Assembly: GCF_000447295.1 (NCBI RefSeq)
Contig: NZ_KE650771.1
Location: forward strand, 4,850,989-4,914,988
Length of the DNA stretch: 64,000 bases
Direction: 5' to 3'
From: Fischerella sp. PCC 9431
GTDB taxonomy: Bacteria > Cyanobacteriota > Cyanobacteriia > Cyanobacteriales > Nostocaceae
Of this stretch, positions 52,657 through 61,900 are shown one piece after another; the first letter of the stretch is position 1; each line of letters starts with the position of its first letter. The notes beneath the pieces were generated by a model. That model had not been told where the DNA came from. It ran no database searches and saw nothing but the letters and a program-made list of their open reading frames with translations. Made by a program: the position numbers and the translations under genes.

Positions 52657-54963
52657 TCATAATGTCAAATAAAATGTTGATCCTTCACCTGGGTTAGATT
52701 CAACCCAAATTTGACCACCGTGACGTTCAATAATTTTCTTGGCGATCGCCAGTCCTGCACCTGTTCCACCACCATATTTTTCTTGAGTATGTAGTCGTTT
52801 GAACAATTTGAAAATGGTGTGGTAATGATGGGGTGGAATCCCAATACCGTTATCCCTGACGTAGAAAGTGATTGGAGATTGAGAATCAACAGAAGACGCA
52901 GCGAAACCCATAGGACTAGAACCAAAGTGATCAGCATCTCCCTGTCCCCCATGTCCCCCTTGTCCCCCAATCCCCGATCCCCTTTCCCCGATCCCCAAGT
53001 AACCAATTTCCACCCATTTTTCTGCTTTATCATTATATTTAAAAGCATTAGTAATCAGGTTACTAAATACCTCGTTTATCAGAACTGAGTCACAGCGAAT
53101 TGTTGGTAAGGGTCTGGGAATACGAACTTCGAGATTATGTTGTTGACGGCTAGCATGAAAAACGTTAATTGCTTGATCAAGTAATTCGTTTAAATTAATC
53201 GCTTGTAAATTTAGTGCTTCTTGCCCTAACTGCGATAGTCTTAGTAGACCATTTATTAGAGTTTCCATGCGTACTGACAAGGAAATTACAGTCTGTAAGT
53301 AGTCTCTTGCATCTTCATCTAGGACAGATGCATAGTCTTCAAGGAGAATGACTGAGTAATTATATATACCCCGTAATGGTTCCTTGAGGTCGTGGGAAGC
53401 TGCATAAGCAAAAGAAGCTAATTCACGGTTACTGGTTTCTAATTGTTGGTTGATCTTGGCTAATTCTTCTGCTTTTTTGAGGACAATCCCCACGATCGCA
53501 TTTCGCAGACTCAAAGCACTATCAATTTCGCATTCTCGCCAAGGTACAGATGTTAATCTTACAAGTTCTTGCCATTTTTCAAAGGACTTTCTGGGACAAA
53601 GGGTGACACTACCATCTGAGTTAATTTGAATCGAGTCGTTGGGATTACCTGCCCAGTTTACCGTGCGGATGACTTCGGGGCGAAACCAAAGAATATAATA
53701 GTGTCGTAATTTAGAAATTCGCAGTAGCAACAAACCACTTGCAGTATCTTTAAATATTTCTGCCTCTGGGTAAAGCTTGGGCAGAGAATCAGTATAAAAT
53801 ATATTATCTCTCACCTGAGTATCTGCCCAGGAAATGAGCGATCGCACATCTTCAATATCCGGTGTTGCTCCCACCAGAGAAATTTCATTTTCCAAACAAA
53901 CCGCAGCTCCTGTCGCACCCACAAGTCCTAATAAGCGGGGTTCAGGATGGATTAACGCATCTGTTAAATTATCTGCTTGGGAAATCGACTCTACAACACC
54001 AGAGCGCAAAGATTCCAGTCTAATTTTATATTCTACTTCTTCTTGAATAACTTTGTTCGCTAACTCCGATGACACAATTTGTCCTAAAAATTCGCAGCCA
54101 GCCCGAATTTCGTAAGGGACATATTTCGGAGTTTGATGATGACAGGAAATTAATCCCCATAGCTTGTCATCTTTAATTAAGGGAATCGCCATAAGAGCAG
54201 CGACACCCATATTTTGATGATATTCCACACAACAAGGATCAACACTCCGCAGCACACACAAACTTAAATCAAGGGGACTATCATCTGTTGTCGGAGTTAA
54301 TTCTACAGGTTGAGCGTCGATACATGGTATAATTCGCAACAGATTGCGCCGATATAGCTCTCTCGCTCCTCGTGGAATGTCTGTGGCTGGATAGTGGAGT
54401 CCCAAATAAGGTGATAACTCTGCTGTTTTGACTTCAGCAATTACTGAACCGGCTCCTTGATGGTCAAATTGGTAAACCATCACCCGATCAAATCCTGTAA
54501 TATTGCGGACTTCTTGGGCTGCAAGTTGTAAAAAATCTATCAGGTTATTTGTGCGTTTGAGTTTAGCGATCGCTCCTTTGATTAAGGTGTGAATGTTCAA
54601 GAAATTGACTTGAACTGGCGACTGTATGGGTTCTAGCTCTAAAATAATGATGTCTTCCACTCGATGCACAAAACCATCACAGTCTCGCTCACCTTCATGA
54701 GTGCGGACTGATAGCTTCAGGTAATTAACAGTGTCAATTTCGTCTGTTGGAAGTTGAGCGATCGCTTCTAAACATAAACCATCAAGCAAAAAACTGAGAG
54801 GTTGACCAAGCAACTCCTCTGGCTGTTTACCCAAATAGTCTTGGGTATTGCTGCTCACTTGTAATATCTGCAATTGTGTACTTAGTGCTACAAGTACACC
54901 GTGGGGCTGAATCGAGCCAGAGTTAAAAGTAAGATCGTCGTGACTAGTTAATAACAACTCCAA
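52657..54963 (-). CDS. Cph1-type phytochrome histidine kinase with unusual Cys-Cys and an inserted repeat
   Basis: 768 aa; TTG start at 54963 (an in-frame TAA lies five codons upstream and no ATG is available). PAS (GSIQPHGVLVAL), GAF (VMVYQFDHQGAGSVIAE; YPATDIPRGARELY) and PHY (tongue PRKSFEKWQE) domains precede HisKA (ASHDLKEPLRGIYNYSV) and HATPase (VFSNLITNAFKYND; DNGIGIPP; GTGAGLAIAKKI). The bilin-binding Cys is Cys244 in DPCCVEYHQNMGV; the next residue, normally the invariant pocket His, is Cys245. About 42 residues between EKWVEIGY and ITFYVRDNG are encoded by STRR (52938-52999) plus adjoining sequence. Confidence 0.93.
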   Translation of the reverse strand: MELLLTSHDDLTFNSGSIQPHGVLVALSTQLQILQVSSNTQDYLGKQPEELLGQPLSFLLDGLCLEAIAQLPTDEIDTVNYLKLSVRTHEGERDCDGFVHRVEDIIILELEPIQSPVQVNFLNIHTLIKGAIAKLKRTNNLIDFLQLAAQEVRNITGFDRVMVYQFDHQGAGSVIAEVKTAELSPYLGLHYPATDIPRGARELYRRNLLRIIPCIDAQPVELTPTTDDSPLDLSLCVLRSVDPCCVEYHQNMGVAALMAIPLIKDDKLWGLISCHHQTPKYVPYEIRAGCEFLGQIVSSELANKVIQEEVEYKIRLESLRSGVVESISQADNLTDALIHPEPRLLGLVGATGAAVCLENEISLVGATPDIEDVRSLISWADTQVRDNIFYTDSLPKLYPEAEIFKDTASGLLLLRISKLRHYYILWFRPEVIRTVNWAGNPNDSIQINSDGSVTLCPRKSFEKWQELVRLTSVPWRECEIDSALSLRNAIVGIVLKKAEELAKINQQLETSNRELASFAYAASHDLKEPLRGIYNYSVILLEDYASVLDEDARDYLQTVISLSVRMETLINGLLRLSQLGQEALNLQAINLNELLDQAINVFHASRQQHNLEVRIPRPLPTIRCDSVLINEVFSNLITNAFKYNDKAEKWVEIGYLGIGERGSGIGGQGGHGGQGDADHFGSSPMGFAASSVDSQSPITFYVRDNGIGIPPHHYHTIFKLFKRLHTQEKYGGGTGAGLAIAKKIIERHGGQIWVESNPGEGSTFYLTL

Positions 54964-55453
54964 AAAATGAGATTTTTAATAAACTGCTAATTAAACTGTA
55001 CTATTGGGGCTAGTGTTTTTGCTTACCCCAAATTTTGGTTATTATTCTTTATTTTAATATTTTTTAAAGGTTTTGGATAGATAGCAATCTAAATAGAACA
55101 CATAAAATATAGGTCAATATAAATCATTATAGGCTTGTGGTAAGCTCTACAGCGCTTTAGCGCTTACTAGGAGATATTTTCATGACTTTACCTTTATTTA
55201 CATACATTACCGCTAAGGGTTAAAACCCATAGCTAATAGCACAAGTCGTCTAAAGACGACTTTATAAAATCAAGCAGTCTGCTTTAAGCAGACTTTAGCT
55301 ATGAGACTGCGATTTCAATCGCAGGCGGATTTTTCAAACATTGGGGATGCTCCCCTTCGCTTTGTCATTTAAATTCCCTGGTCGAAAAGAGACGTAAAAA
55401 TAAGGGTTTGAGATTATTTTCTGCCGAGAATAACAAAAAATGTGTTAGTCTAC
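54964..55453. repeat. Intergenic with hairpin-chain repeat (55195-55350)
   Basis: A chain of palindromes: AAGTCGTCTAAAGACGACTT (~55242), AGTCTGCTTTAAGCAGACT (~55278) and TGCGATTTCAATCGCA (~55309), closing with CATTGGGGATGCTCCCC. The order and spacers match 9640-9755. No gene seen in 54964-55453. Confidence 0.75.
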
Positions 55454-55711
55454 GAGTTGCAAAAGTTAGTTTGCGAGTCGCAAAAGTGTAATTTACGAGT
55501 CGCAAAAGCTAGTTGACCAGTCACAAAAGTGTAATTTACGAGTCGCAAAAGTTAGTTGACCAGTCACAAAAGTGTAATCTGCGAGTTGCAAAAGCTAGTA
55601 GATGAGTCACAAAAGTGTAATTTGCGAGTTGCAAAAGTTAGTTGATGAGTCACAAAAGTGTAATCTGCGAGTTGAAAAAGCTAGTTGATGAGTCACAAAA
55701 CTATAGTTTGC
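55454..55711. repeat. Twelve-unit 21/22-bp satellite (43-bp higher-order repeat)
   Basis: Units start at 55454, 55475, 55497, 55518, 55540, 55561, 55583, 55604, 55626, 55647, 55669 and 55690, spacing alternating 21 and 22 bp. Odd units read GAGTYGCAAAAGYTAGTT or similar and even units CAGTCACAAAAGTGTAAT, so the real unit is a 43-bp dimer. An inverted unit (TTTGCAACTCGCAAAAC) closes it at the right. No ORF crosses the array. Confidence 0.9.
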
Positions 55712-55725
55712 AACTCGCAAAACTT

Positions 55726-55857
55726 ATACCAATTTGAAAAAAGAATGCGACAGATGAATTCTGTTGTAGAGACGCGATTTATCGCGTCTGATTGATCGCG
55801 TCTGATTGATCACGTCTGATATTCTGAATGGGTCGCAAACATTTTTTAAATCGGTAT
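55726..55857. mobile_element. MITE family B, copy 3
   Basis: ATACCAATTTGAAAAAAGAATG at the left (read in parts) and AAACATTTTTTAAATCGGTAT at the right are the family ends, inverted relative to 4520-4624. The centre has GAGACGCGATTTATCGCGTC and a triplicated GTCTGATTGATC segment. It ends 27 bp before the HD-protein stop. Confidence 0.78.
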
Positions 55858-55883
55858 GAGGTCAAACTAGAAAAGCAAAACCT

Positions 55884-56840
55884 CTAAATTCTTCCTAAAT
55901 ACCTCTGAAAATCAAAAAACCTCATCAACTGCTCTAAAGTCGCATCTTCAGAAGTCGGAGTCTTTGCTTCAATTTTTTCGATATTTTCTGGATTCAAAAA
56001 TTTAAAGACTTCCTGAATCACAACTGGAATACTATCACCAGGCAAACCTGCAATTTCATCAGTATAGCGAGCGAGCCTATCTTTTGCAAAATTGACTTGA
56101 AATCTCGCTCGTTTTAGTAAACGCTGTCTAATATTGTCATGAAGTTCTTGATTAGCTGCATAGAATTCATTTTGCAGAAAAATCGGAATCAGATCAAGGT
56201 TTTCTTCCAGAAATAGCAAACTTCCTTCTTTGTTGAAAGCTTCAATTCCTTCCATTCCTAATGTACCAATATCAGCAAGAGCGGTGATTCGACTGACAAT
56301 GGATAAATTTTTCTCGCAATTGTAAAGGTCAGCTTGATAAATTGTACCCCTGAGTGGATCATATAAGCAAATTGTTGCTTCAATTGCTTCTCTAATAATT
56401 TTTAAATCAGAATCTGTAAAACTGACAAGACTATTAGGCTCAGATTTGGATAAATATTCATTTAAATCATGAATATAAGTTATCAGTTTATGAATTGTTG
56501 CTGCTTCGCTCACACCTGTTTCTCTTCTGCGAGCGGTGTGAGGTTCGCTTTGGGGAACAAACTCTTGCACTAAATCATGAGCTAAAGTGCAAATCTCTAA
56601 CAATAATTCCATCCGGTTGAGATATTCTAAAGAATTTTGATGATCAAGACTTTTTTGCCAGTAAGGTTTAACAACTTGAAAAATTTGATTAGCTCGGCGT
56701 TGTACTCCTTGAACATGTTGACAATTATGATAATAAAGCTGTTTTGCTTCAGCTTCTTTTTTCATTTCTGTAAGTGCAAATTTTTTGACGATCGCAACTG
56801 TATCGGAAAAATATTGGAAAGAATGATTCGTCTGTTTCAT
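55884..56840 (-). CDS. HD-domain protein (putative metal-dependent phosphohydrolase)
   Basis: 318 aa. The HD residues are spread as expected: His in YYHNCQHVQGV (~38-42), His-Asp in LEICTLAHDLVQE (~88), further His residues and an Asp in ITALADIGTLGMEG (~185). The rest is helical. No partner catalytic domain is present; nucleotide or cyclic-nucleotide hydrolysis is possible. It starts 14 bp after the MscS-cNMP channel gene, in one operon with it, which makes a cyclic-nucleotide link worth testing. Confidence 0.75.
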   Translation of the reverse strand: MKQTNHSFQYFSDTVAIVKKFALTEMKKEAEAKQLYYHNCQHVQGVQRRANQIFQVVKPYWQKSLDHQNSLEYLNRMELLLEICTLAHDLVQEFVPQSEPHTARRRETGVSEAATIHKLITYIHDLNEYLSKSEPNSLVSFTDSDLKIIREAIEATICLYDPLRGTIYQADLYNCEKNLSIVSRITALADIGTLGMEGIEAFNKEGSLLFLEENLDLIPIFLQNEFYAANQELHDNIRQRLLKRARFQVNFAKDRLARYTDEIAGLPGDSIPVVIQEVFKFLNPENIEKIEAKTPTSEDATLEQLMRFFDFQRYLGRI

Positions 56841-56854
56841 GGGGAAAATTAATT

Positions 56855-58339
56855 TTAAATGCCAAAAATAGCTTGAATACGTTTACGGATTTGGTTAAAC
56901 GGAGTTTCATTCTCAGTATTACTCGCGATTTTAATTCCTAATCGTTCTAATGTCTCTTGACGTTTAGATAATTCAATGGAAATTTTATCTGCTAAATCTG
57001 GTTGCTTTTCTAAAAGACTTTGTAAATTATCCCGGTCTACCACAAACAAAACAGTTGCTTCTAAAGTGCGGAGGGTAGCAGTGCGGGGTGTACCCATCAG
57101 CAAAGACATTTCTCCAATAAATTCTCCAGGATGTCGTGTCGCAACTCGTTTATTAATAGATTCAACGAAAACTTCTACTACACCAGACAGAATAATATAA
57201 AAAGAGTCTCCCGGCTCATTTTCTCGACAGATAATTTCATCTGCTTCTAAAACTCGTTTATAACCACGTAAAATTATATGGCGTAATTCTGTATCACTAC
57301 ACTTTTCAAAATAACTGACTTGTCGTAGTAAGTTTCTTAATAATGGAATATTAGTCGTTTTTTGAGAAAGAGAATTTTCATTTTCATAATTCAATTCTGT
57401 GTTGCTCAAAGAATTAGGAGGCGATTCTGCAACTGATAACGTTTGTGACCAAGAAGCCAATTCTTTGATATTATCAATATAAAGTCTTCTTTGAGGTATG
57501 GGGCGTTCTACGCCGCGATCGCGCAATTCTTCTTCAACCAAAAAGTATAAGGAACTCGTGATTTCATCCTTTTTTTGACGGTCATCTATCCATACTAACA
57601 ATTCAAAATCCATCCCTTCTTGAAAACCCTTAAATTGAATTTCAGGAGCAGGTGATAATAGTACATTTGGCTCTCGACGAGCAGCAGCTAAAAGTGATTC
57701 AGCAACTATGAGGGGATCGCTTTCATCGGGAACATCAATCGGAACATGAATCCTAACTTTTGGATCTTTATAAGTCCAATTAATTACCTTATTTTCCAAA
57801 AAACTTTTATTCGGAACAATCACAAACACGCCATCAATAGTTTTAATAATTGTGGAACGAATTGAGATAGTTTCCACAATTCCGGAAAGGTCATCGATTT
57901 CAATAAAGTCTCCCACTTTAATTGATTGCTCAAACAAAAGAGTGATACCGCTAATAAAATTACTGGCAAGATCCTGAAGACCGATACCGAAACCAATACC
58001 AATCGCTCCTGCAAAAATAGTCAAAGAACTCAGGCTGATACCAACACTTTGCAGAACTATTAAAAATGCCAAAATTGTGAGAGTATAGCTTAAAAGAGCA
58101 GATAAAGCTTCTAGACTACCGCGCTCTTGTATAAAGCGAGCTAAAAATAAACGCTTGATTAACTCTTTGATTAAACGAGCAATTACAAAAGCGATAAAAA
58201 GCGAAAAAATCAGTTCAATTAGGAACCTCAAAGAAATCTCTTTGTTCCCTAAAATAAATAGCTTGGTTGTCCACAAGCTAGATAATTCAATCCATAATTT
58301 CTGTATTTGTGAGGTAAACCAATCTATCATCCCTGTCAT
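56855..58339 (-). CDS. MscS-type mechanosensitive channel with cyclic-nucleotide-binding domain
   Basis: 494 aa. Membrane helices at ~20-60 and 80-130 are followed by the MscS pore-lining helix (LTIFAGAIGIGFGIGLQDLA SNFISG) and beta domain (VGDFIEIDDLSGIVETISIR ST; IVPNKSFLENKVINWT). Residues ~345-470 are a cNMP-binding domain (ILSGVVEVFV; RHPGEFIGEMSLLMGTPRTA TLRTLE, the phosphate-binding cassette with Glu and Arg). Channels of this fusion type are gated or tuned by cyclic nucleotides in some bacteria. The adenylate cyclase at 58974 is divergent, 634 bp away. Confidence 0.92.
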   Translation of the reverse strand: MTGMIDWFTSQIQKLWIELSSLWTTKLFILGNKEISLRFLIELIFSLFIAFVIARLIKELIKRLFLARFIQERGSLEALSALLSYTLTILAFLIVLQSVGISLSSLTIFAGAIGIGFGIGLQDLASNFISGITLLFEQSIKVGDFIEIDDLSGIVETISIRSTIIKTIDGVFVIVPNKSFLENKVINWTYKDPKVRIHVPIDVPDESDPLIVAESLLAAARREPNVLLSPAPEIQFKGFQEGMDFELLVWIDDRQKKDEITSSLYFLVEEELRDRGVERPIPQRRLYIDNIKELASWSQTLSVAESPPNSLSNTELNYENENSLSQKTTNIPLLRNLLRQVSYFEKCSDTELRHIILRGYKRVLEADEIICRENEPGDSFYIILSGVVEVFVESINKRVATRHPGEFIGEMSLLMGTPRTATLRTLEATVLFVVDRDNLQSLLEKQPDLADKISIELSKRQETLERLGIKIASNTENETPFNQIRKRIQAIFGI

Positions 58340-58973
58340 GAGTGATTAACCATGAAAATTTAAATATTCCCAATAGCTATCAAAAATCTCAATAATCAAT
58401 TTGCTTTTTTGACTTAATTTTGTAGATAAAAAATTTTTTAAGCTGGATTTAACCAAATTATTTTATATTGATAAAATCAAAATTATGCTAATCTTAACAT
58501 GATTACGGCACGCAGTTTATAGTAAAATATCAAGCAATATAGGATTCCTATTTGATTTTTGCATAAAATTCAGTACATTTTTTCATGTTCGCTGTTCCCC
58601 GTTAAGAGTTCCCTACCTCAACTAGATAAGTTCATAAAACCAAACCGCATTGCTAAGTTAACTGATATCTTGTACCAACCCCATATCCCGCCTCAGAATT
58701 AATTGGTGAGGCTAATAGCGTAAGTCCGTTAAAACGGACTCAAACACTGTCCTAGTCAGATTTATCTGACTTTAGCTAAAAGCCCTTGAAATTTATTTAT
58801 TGGCGGGATGAAAAGCTGATGCAAGATATGATTTTAGTCGGTCTTAATACAATACTGCTCGGTTAAGGATTTTTCGTCATAATTTTGGGGTTGTACCAGA
58901 CGCGAACATTCAGAATATAAGACGCGATAAATCGCGTCTCTACATGATGTATCTACACTGCTAAATCTTATCT
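58340..58973. repeat. Divergent intergenic with hairpin chain and mixed MITE fragments
   Basis: 58660-58815 is a hairpin-chain copy (CCCGCCTCAGAATTAATTGG, AGTCCGTTAAAACGGACT, CAGATTTATCTG). 58850-58946 joins a family C end (GCTCGGTTAAGGATTTTTCG) to a family B segment (ACATTCAGAATATAAGACGC GATAAATCGCGTC). The proximal 58340-58500 is AT-rich and likely holds the mscS promoter. No ORF. Confidence 0.65.
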
Positions 58974-61900
58974 ATGTCTGATTTAATGAAATCTGAAACT
59001 TCTAGTTCTTCTTCGAGTTTAAATATAGAACAACTTTTATCAGAAATTTCCCATCTTAATCAGCAATTAGAACAAGTCAAGCAAGAAAAAGTAGAACTAG
59101 AAAATCTACTGGAAACCATCACAGAACACTCTGATGTCGTAACAGAAGAACTACAACAGAAAGCAGAACTAGCAAAGCGTCAAAGCAAAGATCAATTTCA
59201 AATTATTGCTGAAGCAACTCCTGTCACAGTCATAATTTCACAGCTAGCGAGTGGGAAAATCCTATATGCAAACACTGCCGCTAGTTTGATGTTAAATTTA
59301 CCCAAGGAAGAATTGCTGAATCGTCGGACATTGGAATTTTACTACGAGGCTGGCGATCGCGAAAAAATCCTCAATATTTTCCAGAAACATGGTAGTCTGA
59401 AAAACTACGAAGTTCAATGGAAAAAAGCTGACGGTACAAATTTTTGGGCAGTTATATCTTTGCAATTGTTTGTTTTTAATGGTTCAGAAGCTCTGCTAGG
59501 TACTGTTCTCGATATAACCAAACGTAAACAAGCAGATGTTGATCGCATTCGTTTTACTCAACAACTCAAAGAAAAAAATGCTCAATTACAGCGCCTCAAC
59601 CAACTCAAAGATGAATTTTTGATCAACACTTCCAATCACCTATCTACTCCTCTCGAAGGCTTAGTAAATACCGCGAAGTCAATGTTAGAAGGAATGATGG
59701 GTGAGGTGTCTCCATCACAACGAAAAAGCCTACTAAATCTTACCCAGAGTGGGTATCAACTTCTCAACCGCATCAATAATATTCGGGAATTTTCCAAACT
59801 TAGACACGGTGATATTAACCTAGAACTGCAATCAGTGAATTTACACCAAATTGCTGAGACAGTATTACAATCCAGCCGATCTTTAATTGATCAAAATAAT
59901 TTACAGTTAATTAATAGTATTCCCGTCAAAAGCCCAAGCGTCTATGCTGACCCGGTGCGCCTGCAACAAATTTTACAAATCCTTGTTGATAATGCTATTG
60001 AATTTACCCCAACAGGTCAAATAGAAATCTCTACATCTGCACTTGAAGTTGAAGATCCTCAGCACTCATCACACATTGGGATCAGTGTTTATGATACGGG
60101 AAATGGCATTGCCGAAGATGAATTAGCAGAAATTTCGGAATTATTTAAGCAAGCAGAGCATTTAACAACTCGCCAAGCTGGAACTAAGGGTTTAGGATTG
60201 AGTATTATCAAAGCTTTAGTAGAATTGCATCAAGGTAAAATTACTGTTGAATCTACGGAGGGGGTAAGTACTCGTTTTACCTTTACTTTGCCAAAAGCGA
60301 TGCTGGCTGCGGAAGCTACCCCAACGCTCAGAGCTCCAATTACCTCATCTTCCGCAAATTTCCAACTCAATCAACCGTCAGCAACTCCAACAGTAGAAAC
60401 AACAAAAACACCTAAATCTTCTCAACCGACTTCTGCAACCGTTGCTGAAACACCACAACAACAGGCGGATACTCAAAGTCAGTTGTTACGGCGACTAAGT
60501 AAAATTCCCTTGCGAGTGATTTTAATTGTTCCCTTTGTTGTGCAGGTAGTGGGAGCAGTAGGTTTAGTGGGTTATCTGTCATTTAGAAATGGTCAGCGAG
60601 CCGTTAATGACTTAGTTAACCAACTAGAAACTAGTACAGCCCAAAGGATTGAACGCCATACTCAAGCTTATCTCAGTTTGCCGCAACAACTGCAACGCAA
60701 TACTCAAGTTAGTATTGAAAATGGCGAACTTGATCCGAATAATTTTGATGCTCTCAAGCGCTATTTCTTGCATCAACTCAAAGTTCAGGATGAGTTCAAA
60801 TACTTTTTCTATGGCAATACCCAAGGTGATTTTCTGGGAGTACAACAAAAGAAAAATAAAACTATTTTTAAACTGCGCGATCGCACCACAAATAAACAAC
60901 GTTTGACTTATGAACTTGATAGTCAAAATCAGCCAGCAAAACTCCTAGAACGGGAATTTTTTGATCCCCGGACTCGCCCTTGGTATAAAGCAGCTCAAGC
61001 AGCCAGAAAAGCTACTTGGAGTCCGATTTATATTTCTTTTGCTCAATCAGTACTACGGAGCGATGCAGTTTTACCTGTTTACTCCCAGACTGGAGAATTT
61101 TTAGGTGCTTTTAGTATAGAAGTTACGCTCAAGCAAATCAGCGATTTTTTACGAAATATCAAAATTAGTCCATCGGGAGAAACGTTTATCATTGAGCGAT
61201 CATCTGGTGCGATCGTTGCTACTTCCACAGATGAAACTCCGTTTATCAAAACAGAGGTAGGAGAAGAGCGACTTCTGGCTACTAAAAGCCGTGAACCGAT
61301 TACTCAGAAAATCAGCCAGCTTTTGCTACAGCAGTTTGGCAATTTTAGTCAAATTCGCGAACAAACTCACTCTATCTTTGATATTAACAACAAGCGATAT
61401 TTGGCTTTCGTTAGTCCTTTTGAAAACGATCAAGGACTTGACTGGCTGATTGTAGTTGCTGTCCCCGAATCAGATTTTATGGGGCAGATCAATGCCAATA
61501 CCCAAACTACTTTTATTTTATGTATTGCCACTTTAGTAGTGGCAATTATTATTGGTATTCTCACTTCTCGCTGGGTGACAGAGCCACTTGTCCGGCTGAA
61601 TTTTGCAGCTAAAGATATTGCCAAAGGAGAATGGGATAAAACTGTTGATATTGAACGTGCTGATGAAGTCGGGGAACTTGCCAAGACATTTAATTATATG
61701 GCAGGGCAACTGAAAAAATCCTTTGAAACTTTAGAAAGTCAAAATAATGCCATTGTCCGTTTCTTTCCCCATGAATATCTGAAGTTTCTGCAAAAGAAAA
61801 GCGTGGTTAATGTTCAGTTAGGGGATCATGTCAGCAAAGAAATGGCGGTGATGTTCTCTGATATTCGCTCCTTCACAACGATTTCGGAGAGTATGACACC

